DNA from: Puniceicoccaceae bacterium 5H
GTDB lineage: Bacteria > Verrucomicrobiota > Verrucomicrobiia > Opitutales > Oceanipulchritudinaceae
Direction of reading: 5' to 3'
NCBI GenBank assembly: GCA_009772895.1
Contig: WOUP01000027.1
Span: forward strand, 1 to 42,001
Length of the DNA stretch: 42,001 bases
Part shown: piece by piece, positions 1 through 8,830 of the stretch
How the letters are laid out: each line of letters begins with the position of its first letter
Numbering within the stretch: the stretch's first letter is position 1
The notes under the pieces: generated by a model
Told to the model about the DNA's origin: nothing
The model's input: only the letters and a program-made list of their open reading frames with translations
Databases searched by the model: none
Made by a program: the position numbers and the translations under genes

Positions 1-29
1 TTCTGTGGCCAACCCTCGGCTCGCATTCA

Positions 30-92
30 CCAGAAAAGACAGAGAACGCACAACCCGTAATCCTCTTTTCTGATCTTCTCTGCTTTTTCTGG
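30..92. repeat. imperfect 17-bp inverted repeat
   Basis: Two purine-rich 17-mers at 30-46 and 76-92 are inverted copies of each other with 15 of 17 positions matching; each is bordered by a GGCCA nearby. No coding sequence is apparent in bases 1-103. The element lies just beyond the 3' end of the thioesterase gene. It may be part of a dispersed intergenic repeat or a weak terminator for that gene. Confidence 0.35.
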
Positions 93-103
93 CCAAGCCA
101 CTT

Positions 104-514
104 TTAGCCCGCTTGCGGCTGTAACATCGCCTGGACCCAATCCGGGATGCGCACCGGGCGGCCTTCGGCGTTGATCAGCGCATGGATGGTGTAGCCCTCG
201 CAGACGGGCTGACGCGATTCGGCGTGCACCACCTCGTTGGAGAAGCGCAATCGCGCGGACCGCTCCTGCTCCACGCGCACGGTCATCTCCAGCAGATCGT
301 CGTACTGGGCGCGCCCCCGAAAGCGCACATGCGCCTCGATCAGCGGCAGGTAGACCCCGCGCTCCTCCCACTCGCGATAAGGCAGGCCCATGGCCCGCGC
401 CAGTTCACTGCGGCCCACCTCGAACCACTCCAGCGCGCGCGCATTGTAAAACGTGCCCATCTGGTCGGTCTCCGCATAGCGCACCCGGTAGGTAAAACGG
501 CATTCCGTCGACAT
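104..514 (-). CDS. YbgC/FadM-type acyl-CoA thioesterase
   Basis: A 136-residue hotdog-fold thioesterase of the 4-hydroxybenzoyl-CoA thioesterase type, expected to hydrolyse acyl-CoA esters in the cytoplasm. Near the N terminus it has the family pattern RVRYAETDQMG, with the catalytic Asp inside, then YNARALEWFEVGRSEL, the substrate-helix region. Length matches the family (about 130-140 aa). The reading frame stays open upstream to 589, but the ATG at 514 is preferred: it has AGGGG about five bases before it and the conserved domain begins immediately after. It is transcribed alone on the minus strand. Substrate chain length cannot be judged from sequence, and no tol-pal genes adjoin it, so the name ybgC is not assigned. 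Confidence 0.85.
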   Translation of the reverse strand: MSTECRFTYRVRYAETDQMGTFYNARALEWFEVGRSELARAMGLPYREWEERGVYLPLIEAHVRFRGRAQYDDLLEMTVRVEQERSARLRFSNEVVHAESRQPVCEGYTIHALINAEGRPVRIPDWVQAMLQPQAG

Positions 515-658
515 GCCCCTATCCAAGCCCCAGCAAACCCGATCTGTCAGGCTGTTTTTTTGCTTGTACCCTGCGCCGGGGCGTTTCATATTCGTTACAG
601 TTCGTTCAAGCCTTAGATTGTACAGGTAGTATAAGATACTCCTCGAAAGTTCAAAAAG

Positions 659-695
659 CCGGCCCAGACCTTACCCCATCTGGGCCGGTTTTTTT
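659..695 (+). terminator. strong rho-independent terminator with no obvious upstream gene
   Basis: A perfect 10-bp stem (CCGGCCCAGA at 659-668, TCTGGGCCGG at 679-688) is followed by seven T residues. It faces plus-strand transcripts, but no plus-strand gene lies upstream in the window; the thioesterase runs the other way. On the minus strand the stem is followed by only five T residues. A short palindrome AGTATAAGATACT sits at 628-640, just before it. Confidence 0.75.
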
Positions 696-739
696 AGGCG
701 AGGCTTGCGGAGGCCAGACCCCAGTGCCAGCCTCGACAG

Positions 740-1204
740 ATGGTCGGTGACCTCTCTCCCACGGACTTCCTTCACATTGTGCAGCACACGCCGCTCGTCT
801 CGATCGACCTCGTGCTGCTCGATCCCGCCGGAAGAGTCCTGGTGGGGCTGCGCAAAAACAATCCCGCCCGCAACTGGTGGTTCGTGCCCGGTGGCCGCAT
901 CCGCAAGGACGAGGCGATGAAGGACGCCTGCCGCCGCATCAGCGAGCGCGAACTCGGCATCACGCTCGAAAAGGCCGATGGCGAAATGCTGGGCGCCTAC
1001 GACCATTTTTATCCGGACAATGCGCTGCAGCAGCCGGGCGTCACGACCCACTATGTCTGCCTCGCCTTTCGCTTCCGCCTCCAGAATGCGCAGATGAATG
1101 CGATCAAGCCGGATAACCAGCACGGCTCCTTCCGCTGGCTGGCCACCGACCAGCTGCTGGCCGACCCCAACGTGCACCTCAATACGAAGCGTTACTTTGC
1201 CTGA
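740..1204 (+). CDS. Nudix hydrolase, GDP-mannose mannosyl hydrolase type
   Basis: A 154-residue Nudix enzyme closest in pattern to GDP-mannose mannosyl hydrolase (Gmm/NudD/WcaH), which splits GDP-mannose into GDP and mannose. The N-terminal [20 protein letters not shown] and the [10 protein letters not shown] stretch are typical of Gmm. The Nudix box is the Gmm variant: GGRIRKDE, then a helix ending in SERELG in place of the canonical REXXEE. The C-terminal HLNTKRYF is also Gmm-like. Length fits (about 150-160 aa). It is preceded by a terminator and followed by trxB after about 100 bp, so it is probably transcribed alone. No GDP-mannose or colanic acid genes are nearby, so its pathway is unknown. 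Confidence 0.8.
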   Translation: MVGDLSPTDFLHIVQHTPLVSIDLVLLDPAGRVLVGLRKNNPARNWWFVPGGRIRKDEAMKDACRRISERELGITLEKADGEMLGAYDHFYPDNALQQPGVTTHYVCLAFRFRLQNAQMNAIKPDNQHGSFRWLATDQLLADPNVHLNTKRYFA

Positions 1205-1305
1205 AAACTTGCGGGTCGTCGCCGCAGACGTCAGGTTTCGGATTCTCCTGTAGGAATAAACCCGACTTTCAGCTCATCCCACTACCGTCAGACTACAGAC
1301 GCAAC

Positions 1306-2244
1306 ATGGAAAAGATCATCATTCTCGGAACGGGCTGCGCCGGCCTTACGGCGGCCATCTATGCGGCCCGCGCAAACCTGAACCCCCTCGTGCTCGAAGG
1401 CAGCCAGCCGGGTGGCCAGCTGACCACGACCAGCGACGTCGAGAATTTCCCGGGCTGGCCGGAAGGGATCAACGGATTTGAGCTGATGGACAAACTGCGC
1501 CAGCAGGCGGCCCGCTTTGGCGCCCGCTTTGAATATGCGCGTATCGACAAGGTCGACTTCAGCAGCCCCACCCGCAAGCTGATCGACGAGAGCGGTCGGG
1601 AGTTCGAAGCCCAGTCCGTCATCGTCGCCACCGGCGCCAGCCCCAAGGTGCTGAGCATCCCGGGCGAGAAGGAAATGTGGGGCGGCAAGGGCGTGAGCAC
1701 CTGTGCCACCTGCGACGGCGCCTTTTATCGCGACGTGCCCGTCGTCGTGGTGGGCGGTGGCGACAGCGCGGCCGAGGAAGCCCTCTTCCTCACCCGCTTC
1801 GCCAGCGAGGTCATCCTCATCCACCGCCGCGACGAATTGCGCGCCTCCCGCATCATGGCCGAGCGCGTGATGAAGCACCCGAAGATCCGCAAGGTGTGGG
1901 ACTCGGTGTGTGAAGAGATCCTGCCGGACGAACAGGGCAACACCCGCGCCGTCGTGGTCAAAAACGTGAAGACCGACGAGCAGAGCGAAATCCCCTGCGT
2001 CGGCTTCTTCATCGCCATCGGCCACACGCCCAATACCGCCCCGTTCGAAGGCACCCTGAACCTCAACGACAAGGGCTACTTCGTGCCGGAGAGCGGCAGC
2101 CAGGTGCGCACGCACGTGCCGGGCGTCTACGTGGCCGGCGATTGTGCCGACGAGCACTACCGTCAGGCGATCACCGCCGCCGGTATGGGCTGTCAGGCCG
2201 CGATCGAGGCCGAACGTTGGTTGGCCGAATTCGCCGACGAATAG
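1306..2244 (+). CDS. trxB: thioredoxin reductase
   Basis: A 312-residue low-molecular-weight, FAD-dependent thioredoxin reductase that passes electrons from NADPH to thioredoxin in the cytoplasm. The FAD-binding glycine motif GTGCAG is at residues 8-13, the redox-active CATC at 133-136, the NADPH-binding [10 protein letters not shown] around 150-159, and the second FAD motif ending AGDCAD near 285. Length is standard. The Cys in the first glycine motif, where Pro is usual, is a minor oddity. A clean terminator follows at 2277-2299, so the gene appears to be a single transcription unit. Confidence 0.95.
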   Translation: MEKIIILGTGCAGLTAAIYAARANLNPLVLEGSQPGGQLTTTSDVENFPGWPEGINGFELMDKLRQQAARFGARFEYARIDKVDFSSPTRKLIDESGREFEAQSVIVATGASPKVLSIPGEKEMWGGKGVSTCATCDGAFYRDVPVVVVGGGDSAAEEALFLTRFASEVILIHRRDELRASRIMAERVMKHPKIRKVWDSVCEEILPDEQGNTRAVVVKNVKTDEQSEIPCVGFFIAIGHTPNTAPFEGTLNLNDKGYFVPESGSQVRTHVPGVYVAGDCADEHYRQAITAAGMGCQAAIEAERWLAEFADE

Positions 2245-2276
2245 ACGCTACATTCAAAAGGCAACCACGGCATCAG

Positions 2277-2299
2277 GGCGGGAGTATTCCCGCCTTTTT
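2277..2299 (+). terminator. rho-independent terminator of trxB
   Basis: Stem GGCGGGA (2277-2283) and TCCCGCC (2288-2294) with a four-base loop, followed by five T residues, 32 bases after the trxB stop codon. Confidence 0.85.
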
Positions 2300-2348
2300 C
2301 TTTGTCCGCCCTTGGCCCGCCGGGTCCACCGAAATGCGAAGCCTGGCT

Positions 2349-2368
2349 ATGGCATCCCTTCAGGATGC
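2349..2368. repeat. GCATCCC/GGATGC palindromic repeat, copy 1
   Basis: ATGGCATCCCTTCAGGATGC occurs here and, identically, at 33765-33784; a two-mismatch copy is at 33849-33868. The core folds into a GCATCC/GGATGC hairpin. It is followed by CCGGTGGT at 2388-2395, also seen beside the distant copies. The rest of 2300-2720 has no convincing gene, and reading frames across it show no family resemblance; I regard it as a repeat-bearing intergenic region. Confidence 0.75.
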
Positions 2369-2720
2369 TATTGTCTTCCTCCTACATCCGGTGGTTCCGG
2401 GTGCAAATCCCGAGCCGCACCACCTGCGCTGTATCTCAGGAGCGCTGGCATCATTTTATGGAATCCACTCCGGGCCCCGATCCCGAGCTGCGGATTCAAC
2501 CGCCGGCCGCGCGATAGCGCCCGTTCTGGCCGCAGGGCCTCCGGGACGCATCCCCAGGTGGCCCCGGACGGGGGGTTCCACCATCGAGCCTTCAGCTGGC
2601 GGGCTGATCCAAGCGGTGCATCGCAGCCAGCTGGCCGCGCACCGCCTGCCACCGACCTTTTTCTCGAGCCGCTCACCCAAAACCGGGAACAAAATGCGCC
2701 CGCAGGTGTTCTAATGGGGT

Positions 2721-3275
2721 ATGAAGCCTTTACTGACCGGCATCGGGAGCCTCAGTGCGCTGGCCTTGATCGGCTGGCTGACGCTGGGCGCCCAGAGCCC
2801 CCATACCCCTGCGAATTCCACCCATAAAGTTGAGCCCAAGCCGGCTCAGGACCAAGGTAAGTCTATGCCAGAGAAAGTCGTCAAATCCAACGAAGAGTGG
2901 AAGGAAGAGCTGCCCTACGCTTCTTTTTGCGTCGCCCGCCTCGGCCAGACCGAGCAGCCCTTCAACAACAAGTATTGGGATCACCACGAAAAGGGCGTCT
3001 ACAAATGCGTCGCCTGCGGCACCCCACTTTTCAGCTCAGCAACGAAGTTTGAATCCGGTTCCGGCTGGCCCAGCTACTTCCAGCCGATCGACGAAGACCG
3101 CGTCGAAATCAAGATCGACCGTAGCCACGGTATGGTGCGCGAAGAAGTGGTCTGTGCGACCTGCGATTCCCACCTGGGGCACCGCTTCCCCGACGGCCCT
3201 CCGCCGACTGGCATCCGCTACTGCATCAACAGCGCCGCGCTGGACTTCGAGCCCACCAAAGACGCCGAAAAGTAG
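2721..3275 (+). CDS. msrB: peptide methionine-R-sulfoxide reductase with N-terminal export signal
   Basis: A 184-residue MsrB that reduces methionine-R-sulfoxide in oxidised proteins. Structural zinc is held by CVAC (C96, C99) and CATC (C145, C148); the catalytic Cys is C168 in RYCINS. GSGWPS and SHLGHRF are typical MsrB landmarks. The first 25 residues form a hydrophobic segment that could be a signal peptide ending near GAQ or a membrane anchor, so the long form should act outside the cytoplasm. A second in-frame ATG at 2865 (residue 49) follows AAGGTAAG and would give a cytoplasmic enzyme beginning exactly at the catalytic domain. The gene stands alone in a repeat-rich neighbourhood. Confidence 0.92.
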   Translation: MKPLLTGIGSLSALALIGWLTLGAQSPHTPANSTHKVEPKPAQDQGKSMPEKVVKSNEEWKEELPYASFCVARLGQTEQPFNNKYWDHHEKGVYKCVACGTPLFSSATKFESGSGWPSYFQPIDEDRVEIKIDRSHGMVREEVVCATCDSHLGHRFPDGPPPTGIRYCINSAALDFEPTKDAEK

Positions 3276-3358
3276 CCTTTCACGCCCCGCGAGCCCCCTG
3301 CGCCGAGCAGCGATAGGGGTACATAAAGGGGGCTGGCTCCCCGCTAGCCCGCTCTAGA

Positions 3359-3441
3359 CTATCGCACTCCAAGAGTCGCGATAGCTATGTCTCTATACTC
3401 CCCTATAATCTGTAGCTTGTCCAACGGTTAACCGATTGGAC
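3359..3441. other. two adjacent intergenic hairpins in a gene-free region
   Basis: The 340 bases between msrB and the sufD terminator hold no convincing gene. Two strong dyads stand out. At 3359-3384, CTATCGCACTC pairs with GAGT and GCGATAG around a CAA loop with one bulged base. At 3419-3441, GTCCAA pairs with TTGGAC around the palindromic centre CGGTTAACCG. Neither is followed by a T run, so they are not typical terminators. They could belong to the msrB 3' region or a small RNA. Confidence 0.4.
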
Positions 3442-3617
3442 TGAGTCTCGTTTAGCGAATTATACAACTGCTTGACAAGAAGTTTCTGCGACAAATCAGC
3501 GTTTGAGGGGACAAATCCGATTATTTTCAATATCCATACGCGTATTCTCAATGTGAATTGATGAATATTCCGGCGAAAGAATACTCAACAGGCCAACGCC
3601 TGGACAAATTTACTCAT

Positions 3618-3646
3618 AAAAAAGACCGACCCTGATAAAGGGTCGG
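3618..3646 (-). terminator. terminator of the suf operon
   Basis: On the minus strand the stem CCGACCCT/AGGGTCGG (3639-3646 with 3626-3633) is followed by a T-rich run (A run at 3618-3623 on the plus strand), 34 bases after the sufD stop. Confidence 0.85.
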
Positions 3647-3679
3647 CCCGGGAAAAGCTGGTATAGTCGGCAAGCTGCC

Positions 3680-5008
3680 TTACTGAGCGAACTTCTGCTG
3701 AACGAGTCCGCGCACGTATTCGGCGAGTTCGTCGTTCCGGAACTTCTCCACGATCTCCTCGAAGAAGCCGAAGACCATCAACTCCTGGGCTTTGGCGCGC
3801 GGGATACCGCGGGCGAGGAAGTAGAAGATCTCGCTGTCGTCGATGCGACCCGAGGTCGCACCGTGCGAACACTTCACGTCGTTGGCGCCAATCTCGAGGC
3901 CCGGCAGGCTGTTCGCCTCGGCCTTGTCGCTCAGCATCAGGTTATTGTTGGTCTGATAGGCGTCGGTTTGTTGCGCGCCCTCTTCCACGATGATGAGCCC
4001 GCTGAAGATCGTGCGGGTTTCGTCGCTGAGCGCGTTCTTGTAGAGCAGGTCGCTGCGGCTGTTGGGCGCGATGTGGGTCTGCAGCGTGCGCTGGTCAAAC
4101 TCCTGGGTGCCGCGCGGCACGCCGAGCGAGTAGAGCTCCACGTTGCTGCCGCTACCAAAGATCTTGCCGTGGATCTCCTGACGGGCCTGCTGCGAGCCGA
4201 GGTTCACGATCACCTGCTTGCTCTCCACGTCGCGCTGGGCGTTGCTCGTGTTGAGCTGGAAGCTGATCGTGCGCTCGTTCCAGTTCTGGATGATGCGGTG
4301 CTGCGGCTTGGCGCCGTTGCCGGCATACAGGTGGGCGTTGGCGATCACCAGGTGCTCGGTATCCGCGGCGGCGCCGTTCTGGAATTCCACGAGAGTGGCG
4401 CCTGCGTTGTCCTCACAGACCACGATGGTGTGGGGGAAGATCGCGGTACCATCCTGCTTCGTCCAGTGGTAGACCGCGAACGGCTCCTTCACTTCCACAT
4501 TTTTGGGCACGTAGAGGAAGACGCCCGCACGCAGCATGGCCACGTGCAGCGCCTCGAACTTGTCGCTGCCGAGCTCCGGCGACTGGGCCATGAAGTATTG
4601 CTGTACCAGCTCCGGGTAGCGGTTGAGCGCGTCGAGCAGCGGGGTGAAGATCACACCTTGCTCGGCCAGCGCCGGGTCGAGCTCGATCGGGGCGGCGATG
4701 TTGTCGTCCACCAGCACGAGCTTGCCGGCGGTCTTGCTCAGCGCATTGCTGCGGGCCACCAGATCGTCCGCGTCGGGCTTGGCAAAGGGCGCAGGGGCAA
4801 ACCGGTCGAGCTCGCGCAGCGACTTGAGGTTGGCGAAGCGCCACTTTTCGCTGGTCCGGGTAGGCAGCGGGGTGTCGAGGTAGCGTTGCCACGCTTCCTG
4901 CTGACGCTCCACAAACCACTCGGAGGCCAGAGCCATGCTTTGCTGGCGCTGACGAAAGACTTCGGGCGATGCCAGGTTATCGGCAGGTGCGGTCAATGAT
5001 TCGCTCAT
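3680..5008 (-). CDS. sufD: SufD, Fe-S cluster assembly protein
   Basis: A 442-residue beta-helix protein that pairs with SufB in the SufBC2D scaffold for de novo Fe-S cluster assembly. The C-terminal core carries the family signature with KCSHGATSGRID, containing the conserved His, followed by DSEIFYFLARGIPRAKAQELMVFGF. The N-terminal helical part has the TRTSEKWRFANL motif common in SufD. Length is normal. It is the last gene of the operon, 24 bases after the NYN-domain gene, with a terminator beyond it. No sufS or sufU cysteine desulfurase gene is within this window, so sulfur donation must be encoded elsewhere. Confidence 0.93.
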   Translation of the reverse strand: MSESLTAPADNLASPEVFRQRQQSMALASEWFVERQQEAWQRYLDTPLPTRTSEKWRFANLKSLRELDRFAPAPFAKPDADDLVARSNALSKTAGKLVLVDDNIAAPIELDPALAEQGVIFTPLLDALNRYPELVQQYFMAQSPELGSDKFEALHVAMLRAGVFLYVPKNVEVKEPFAVYHWTKQDGTAIFPHTIVVCEDNAGATLVEFQNGAAADTEHLVIANAHLYAGNGAKPQHRIIQNWNERTISFQLNTSNAQRDVESKQVIVNLGSQQARQEIHGKIFGSGSNVELYSLGVPRGTQEFDQRTLQTHIAPNSRSDLLYKNALSDETRTIFSGLIIVEEGAQQTDAYQTNNNLMLSDKAEANSLPGLEIGANDVKCSHGATSGRIDDSEIFYFLARGIPRAKAQELMVFGFFEEIVEKFRNDELAEYVRGLVQQKFAQ

Positions 5009-5032
5009 GAGATCAATAACGGCGGAAAGGGG

Positions 5033-5692
5033 TTATACGTCTTCGTCGGCCTTCTGGATGAAGGTCTTGAGACCGTCGATATGTTCAAATAGTTCTTCGG
5101 AGATTTTGGACCACATCGGGTCCAGCACAAAGTCGATGCCCTCGCGGCGGGCCAGTTTGGCCGTCGGCACGAAGTTGCTGTCGCCCGAGATCAGCACGAT
5201 GCGCTGCACGAGCCCCTTGAGGGCCAGCGAGGCGACATCGAGCGCGATCTTGGTGTCGAGGTGGTCCTGACGCACATCATAGCTGAAGTGCTCGTCCGCC
5301 AGGTCCTCGACTGCGAGCTCGCCGTGCAGCAGCTGGTCCATCGCGTCGGGGCGCAGGTTCCAGCGGCGCCCGTCCCGCAGCTCGCCGAGACGGATCGCCA
5401 GCTTGCGCTGACGCTTCAGCGAGCTGAAGAGGTCGCGGCGAAACTGAGCTTCGACCGAGCCGCCAAAATCGATCAGCTGGCGGCCGATGGGCGTCTCGAC
5501 CTCGCGGTCGAGCGGCGGGCAATCGTAATAAAAAATGCGGTAGAGCGAGGCGCCTTCGTCGTTGGCGTGCTGCAGCGCATACCAGTGCAGGTAACGCGCG
5601 GTCGCCAAGGCATCCCCACCGCGCGGCTTTACCAGCCGGCGGTAGCGACGCAGGAAGAACGATCCATCGATCAATACGGCAGTCTTGTCCAT
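5033..5692 (-). CDS. NYN (PIN-like) domain protein, putative ribonuclease, within suf operon
   Basis: A 219-residue protein of the NYN/LabA-like (DUF88) type, a PIN-fold family that includes RNases. Acidic residues expected at the metal site are visible: D9 in VLIDGSFF, D146 and D152 in HLDTKIALDV, and D171 in LISGDSNFVP. The SGDSDF-like motif reads SGDSNF, so one frequent acidic position is Asn. Residues 85-130 form a basic, helix-rich insert. It lies 16 bases after sufB and 24 before sufD in the same orientation, so it is almost certainly co-transcribed with them. No such gene belongs to the classical suf operon. Nuclease activity and any RNA target are inference; a simple nucleic-acid-binding role is possible. 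Confidence 0.82.
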   Translation of the reverse strand: MDKTAVLIDGSFFLRRYRRLVKPRGGDALATARYLHWYALQHANDEGASLYRIFYYDCPPLDREVETPIGRQLIDFGGSVEAQFRRDLFSSLKRQRKLAIRLGELRDGRRWNLRPDAMDQLLHGELAVEDLADEHFSYDVRQDHLDTKIALDVASLALKGLVQRIVLISGDSNFVPTAKLARREGIDFVLDPMWSKISEELFEHIDGLKTFIQKADEDV

Positions 5693-5708
5693 CTATCCAA
5701 GGTGGGCC

Positions 5709-7115
<1,407 letters not shown>

Positions 7116-7230
7116 GATTGATCAGGGTTGGTGATTAAAGGTCTTGAGTCGTTTTGCCGGATGAATTCCCGGAAGTAGCGGTCGGCTGGCACCTCGTCGG
7201 CATTTTGGGAGCAAATTCCGGCAAAGAGCG

Positions 7231-7989
7231 TTAAGCTTCGACCGGGGCGAATTCCTTCACCCAGTCGTATCCCTTGTCTTCGAGTTCGAGCGCCAGCTCG
7301 GGGCCCCCGCTCTTGACGATGCGGCCGTCGTACATCACGTGCACCACGTCGGGCTTGATGTAGTTGAGCAGGCGCTGGTAGTGCGTGATCACGAGGATGC
7401 CGAGGTCCGGCCCGCGCATGGCGTTGACGCCTTCGGAGACGATGCGCAGCGCGTCGATGTCCAGACCGGAGTCCGTTTCGTCCATGATGGCGTATTTGGG
7501 CTTCAACATGGCCATCTGGAGGATCTCGCAGCGCTTCTTCTCCCCGCCGGAGAAGCCTTCGTTGATCGAGCGGCTGGTAAACTCGCGCGGGATCTGCAGC
7601 GCGTCCATCTGCTTGTAGAGCTCCTGGTAGAAGGCAGGCGCCTTGAAGGTCTGGCCTTCTTCGAGACGGGCGGTGATGGCAGCGCGGATGAAGTTGGCGA
7701 TCGAGACGCCCGGGATTTCGCTCGGGTACTGGAAGGCCATGAACAGGCCCTCACGGCTGATCTCGTCGGGCTCCATGCCGACGATGTTATTCCCGTCGAG
7801 CAGGGCCTCGCCGCTGTCGATCTGGTAGTCTTCATGACCGGCGAGCGCCTTGGCCAGCGTACTCTTGCCCGTGCCATTCGGGCCCATGATCGCGTGCACC
7901 TCACCCTTCGGCACCGTCAGGGAGAAGTCTTTGAGGATCTGCTTGTCCTCGATGGATACATTCAGGTTCTTGATTTCCAGAGCTGCCAT
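7231..7989 (-). CDS. sufC: SufC, ATPase of the SufBCD complex
   Basis: A 252-residue ABC-type ATPase that drives conformational change in SufBC2D. Walker A is GPNGTGKST near residue 37, the ABC signature is FSGGEKKR, and Walker B runs into the SufC-specific [12 protein letters not shown]. An open frame continues upstream to 8106 inside the fur gene, but the ATG at 7989 begins exactly with the family N terminus ([10 protein letters not shown]) and gives the usual length. No clear ribosome binding site precedes it. The gene follows the Fur-family gene by 61 bases. Confidence 0.95.
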   Translation of the reverse strand: MAALEIKNLNVSIEDKQILKDFSLTVPKGEVHAIMGPNGTGKSTLAKALAGHEDYQIDSGEALLDGNNIVGMEPDEISREGLFMAFQYPSEIPGVSIANFIRAAITARLEEGQTFKAPAFYQELYKQMDALQIPREFTSRSINEGFSGGEKKRCEILQMAMLKPKYAIMDETDSGLDIDALRIVSEGVNAMRGPDLGILVITHYQRLLNYIKPDVVHVMYDGRIVKSGGPELALELEDKGYDWVKEFAPVEA

Positions 7990-8050
7990 AGTGGTGTCGT
8001 GGTAAATGGGATAAAAATGTGCAAGTGGTTTAGTCGTATATCTTAAAGTA

Positions 8051-8518
8051 TCAGCCAGCCTCCGCGTCTTGCCGGCGCTGAAGGCTCCCGTGGAAGTAGA
8101 TCTCAACGTTGTCGGCCTCGAAGCCGTTAGGAAGGATCCGCTTCAGGTGCGCCATGACATCGGGCGGCAGGTCGATATCGTAGACCCGGCCAGATCCCTT
8201 GTCCTGGAAGTGGGCGTGCTCGTGCAGGTTCGGGCAGTAACGCGTCGGTTCGCGCTCGTAGTTGACGGCCCGGACCAGCCCGCACGTCACCAGCGTTTCG
8301 AGGCAATTGTAGACGGTTGCCAGGGAAATGCTGGGCATCTCCTCCTTGGCGCGCGCATACACCTCGTCCGCCGTCGGATGGTCGCGCCGGTGCAACAAGA
8401 CCGAAAACACGTGCTCGCGTTGACGGGTGCTGCGCAGGCCCTGCCGCGCCAGAGCTTCGTCCAGCGCTTCCTTGGCAATCTGTGGGGTTTGCGGCATCTT
8501 TTGTTTCAAATCAGTCAC
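8051..8518 (-). CDS. Fur-family repressor heading the suf operon
   Basis: A 155-residue Fur/PerR-family regulator. The winged-helix part has HPTADEVY (residues 47-54) and the recognition helix [12 protein letters not shown]. The metal-sensing segment keeps HEHAH (H99, H101, H103), but the CxxC that normally follows is KGSG, and no second CxxC is found at the C terminus, so the usual structural zinc site is absent. As first gene of fur-sufCB-NYN-sufD it probably represses its own operon when metal-loaded. A 7-1-7 palindrome lies 9-23 bases upstream of its start codon. Which signal it senses (iron, peroxide, haem or manganese) cannot be decided. An alternative start is the ATG at residue 8. Confidence 0.88.
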   Translation of the reverse strand: MTDLKQKMPQTPQIAKEALDEALARQGLRSTRQREHVFSVLLHRRDHPTADEVYARAKEEMPSISLATVYNCLETLVTCGLVRAVNYEREPTRYCPNLHEHAHFQDKGSGRVYDIDLPPDVMAHLKRILPNGFEADNVEIYFHGSLQRRQDAEAG

Positions 8519-8526
8519 AACTTTAG

Positions 8527-8541
8527 TAAGAATTATTCTAA
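8527..8541. promoter_or_regulatory. candidate Fur/PerR-type operator
   Basis: TAAGAAT-T-ATTCTAA is a 7-1-7 dyad with 6 of 7 arm positions symmetric, resembling the ATAAT-N-ATTAT core of Fur and PerR boxes. It lies immediately upstream of the Fur-family gene's start at 8518, an ideal position for autorepression of the suf operon. Confidence 0.55.
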
Positions 8542-8686
8542 ATTCAACCCGCTTTTGAGAATTGGGTTCATTTTTATTAAGACCCCATGGAAGCGCTTGA
8601 AGATGCCGGCCTGTATAATTTCAGACGTTTGATCAAAAACGTCCACCGGCAGAGCGCAGGAGTTGTATAAATTCACCCGCTTGTGA
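8539..8686. repeat. direct repeat in fur-amtB intergenic region
   Basis: TAAATTCAACCCGCTTTTGA at 8539-8558 recurs as TAAATTCACCCGCTTGTGA at 8668-8686. Each is followed or overlapped by a short inverted GGGT segment. The spacing of about 130 bases within the divergent intergenic region suggests a regulatory site pair, though chance duplication is possible. Confidence 0.35.
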
Positions 8687-8730
8687 CGGGTAAATTTGGC
8701 CTGACAAAAATAATACAGCGACACCACTGG

Positions 8731-8746
8731 TGGCACCGGGGCTGCT
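8731..8746 (+). promoter_or_regulatory. candidate sigma-54 promoter of amtB
   Basis: TGGCAC-N5-CTGCT matches the -24/-12 consensus TGGCAC-N5-TTGCA/T at all -24 positions and keeps TGC at -12. The diagnostic GG-N10-GC spacing is exact (GG at 8732-8733, GC at 8744-8745). Transcription would begin near 8757, leaving a leader of about 74 bases. Confidence 0.5.
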
Positions 8747-8758
8747 AAAGTTCGTTTG

Positions 8759-8781
8759 GCCCCTGGGGAGACCTCAGGGGC
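8759..8781 (+). promoter_or_regulatory. leader hairpin before amtB
   Basis: GCCCCTG (8759-8765) and CAGGGGC (8775-8781) form a perfect 7-bp stem with a 9-base loop, followed by the moderately T-rich TGTCTGTTT. It lies at the predicted 5' end of the amtB transcript and could stabilise or attenuate it. Confidence 0.35.
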
Positions 8782-8830
8782 TGTCTGTTTCGGACCCCAA
8801 ACCGAGGCAGGCAATCCCAGCTGACACCCG

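Noticed and set aside
2302-2714. Several short open frames after trxB
   Set aside because: They run through a repeat-bearing region with no domain pattern, conflicting frames and no ribosome binding sites.
3863-4999. Long open frame opposite sufD
   Set aside because: It is a mirror of a well-identified gene in GC-rich DNA, with a composition rich in Val, Arg, His and Leu and no family resemblance. The same applies to open frames opposite sufB, sufC, amtB, the PilB-like ATPase, purB, pfp and yidC.
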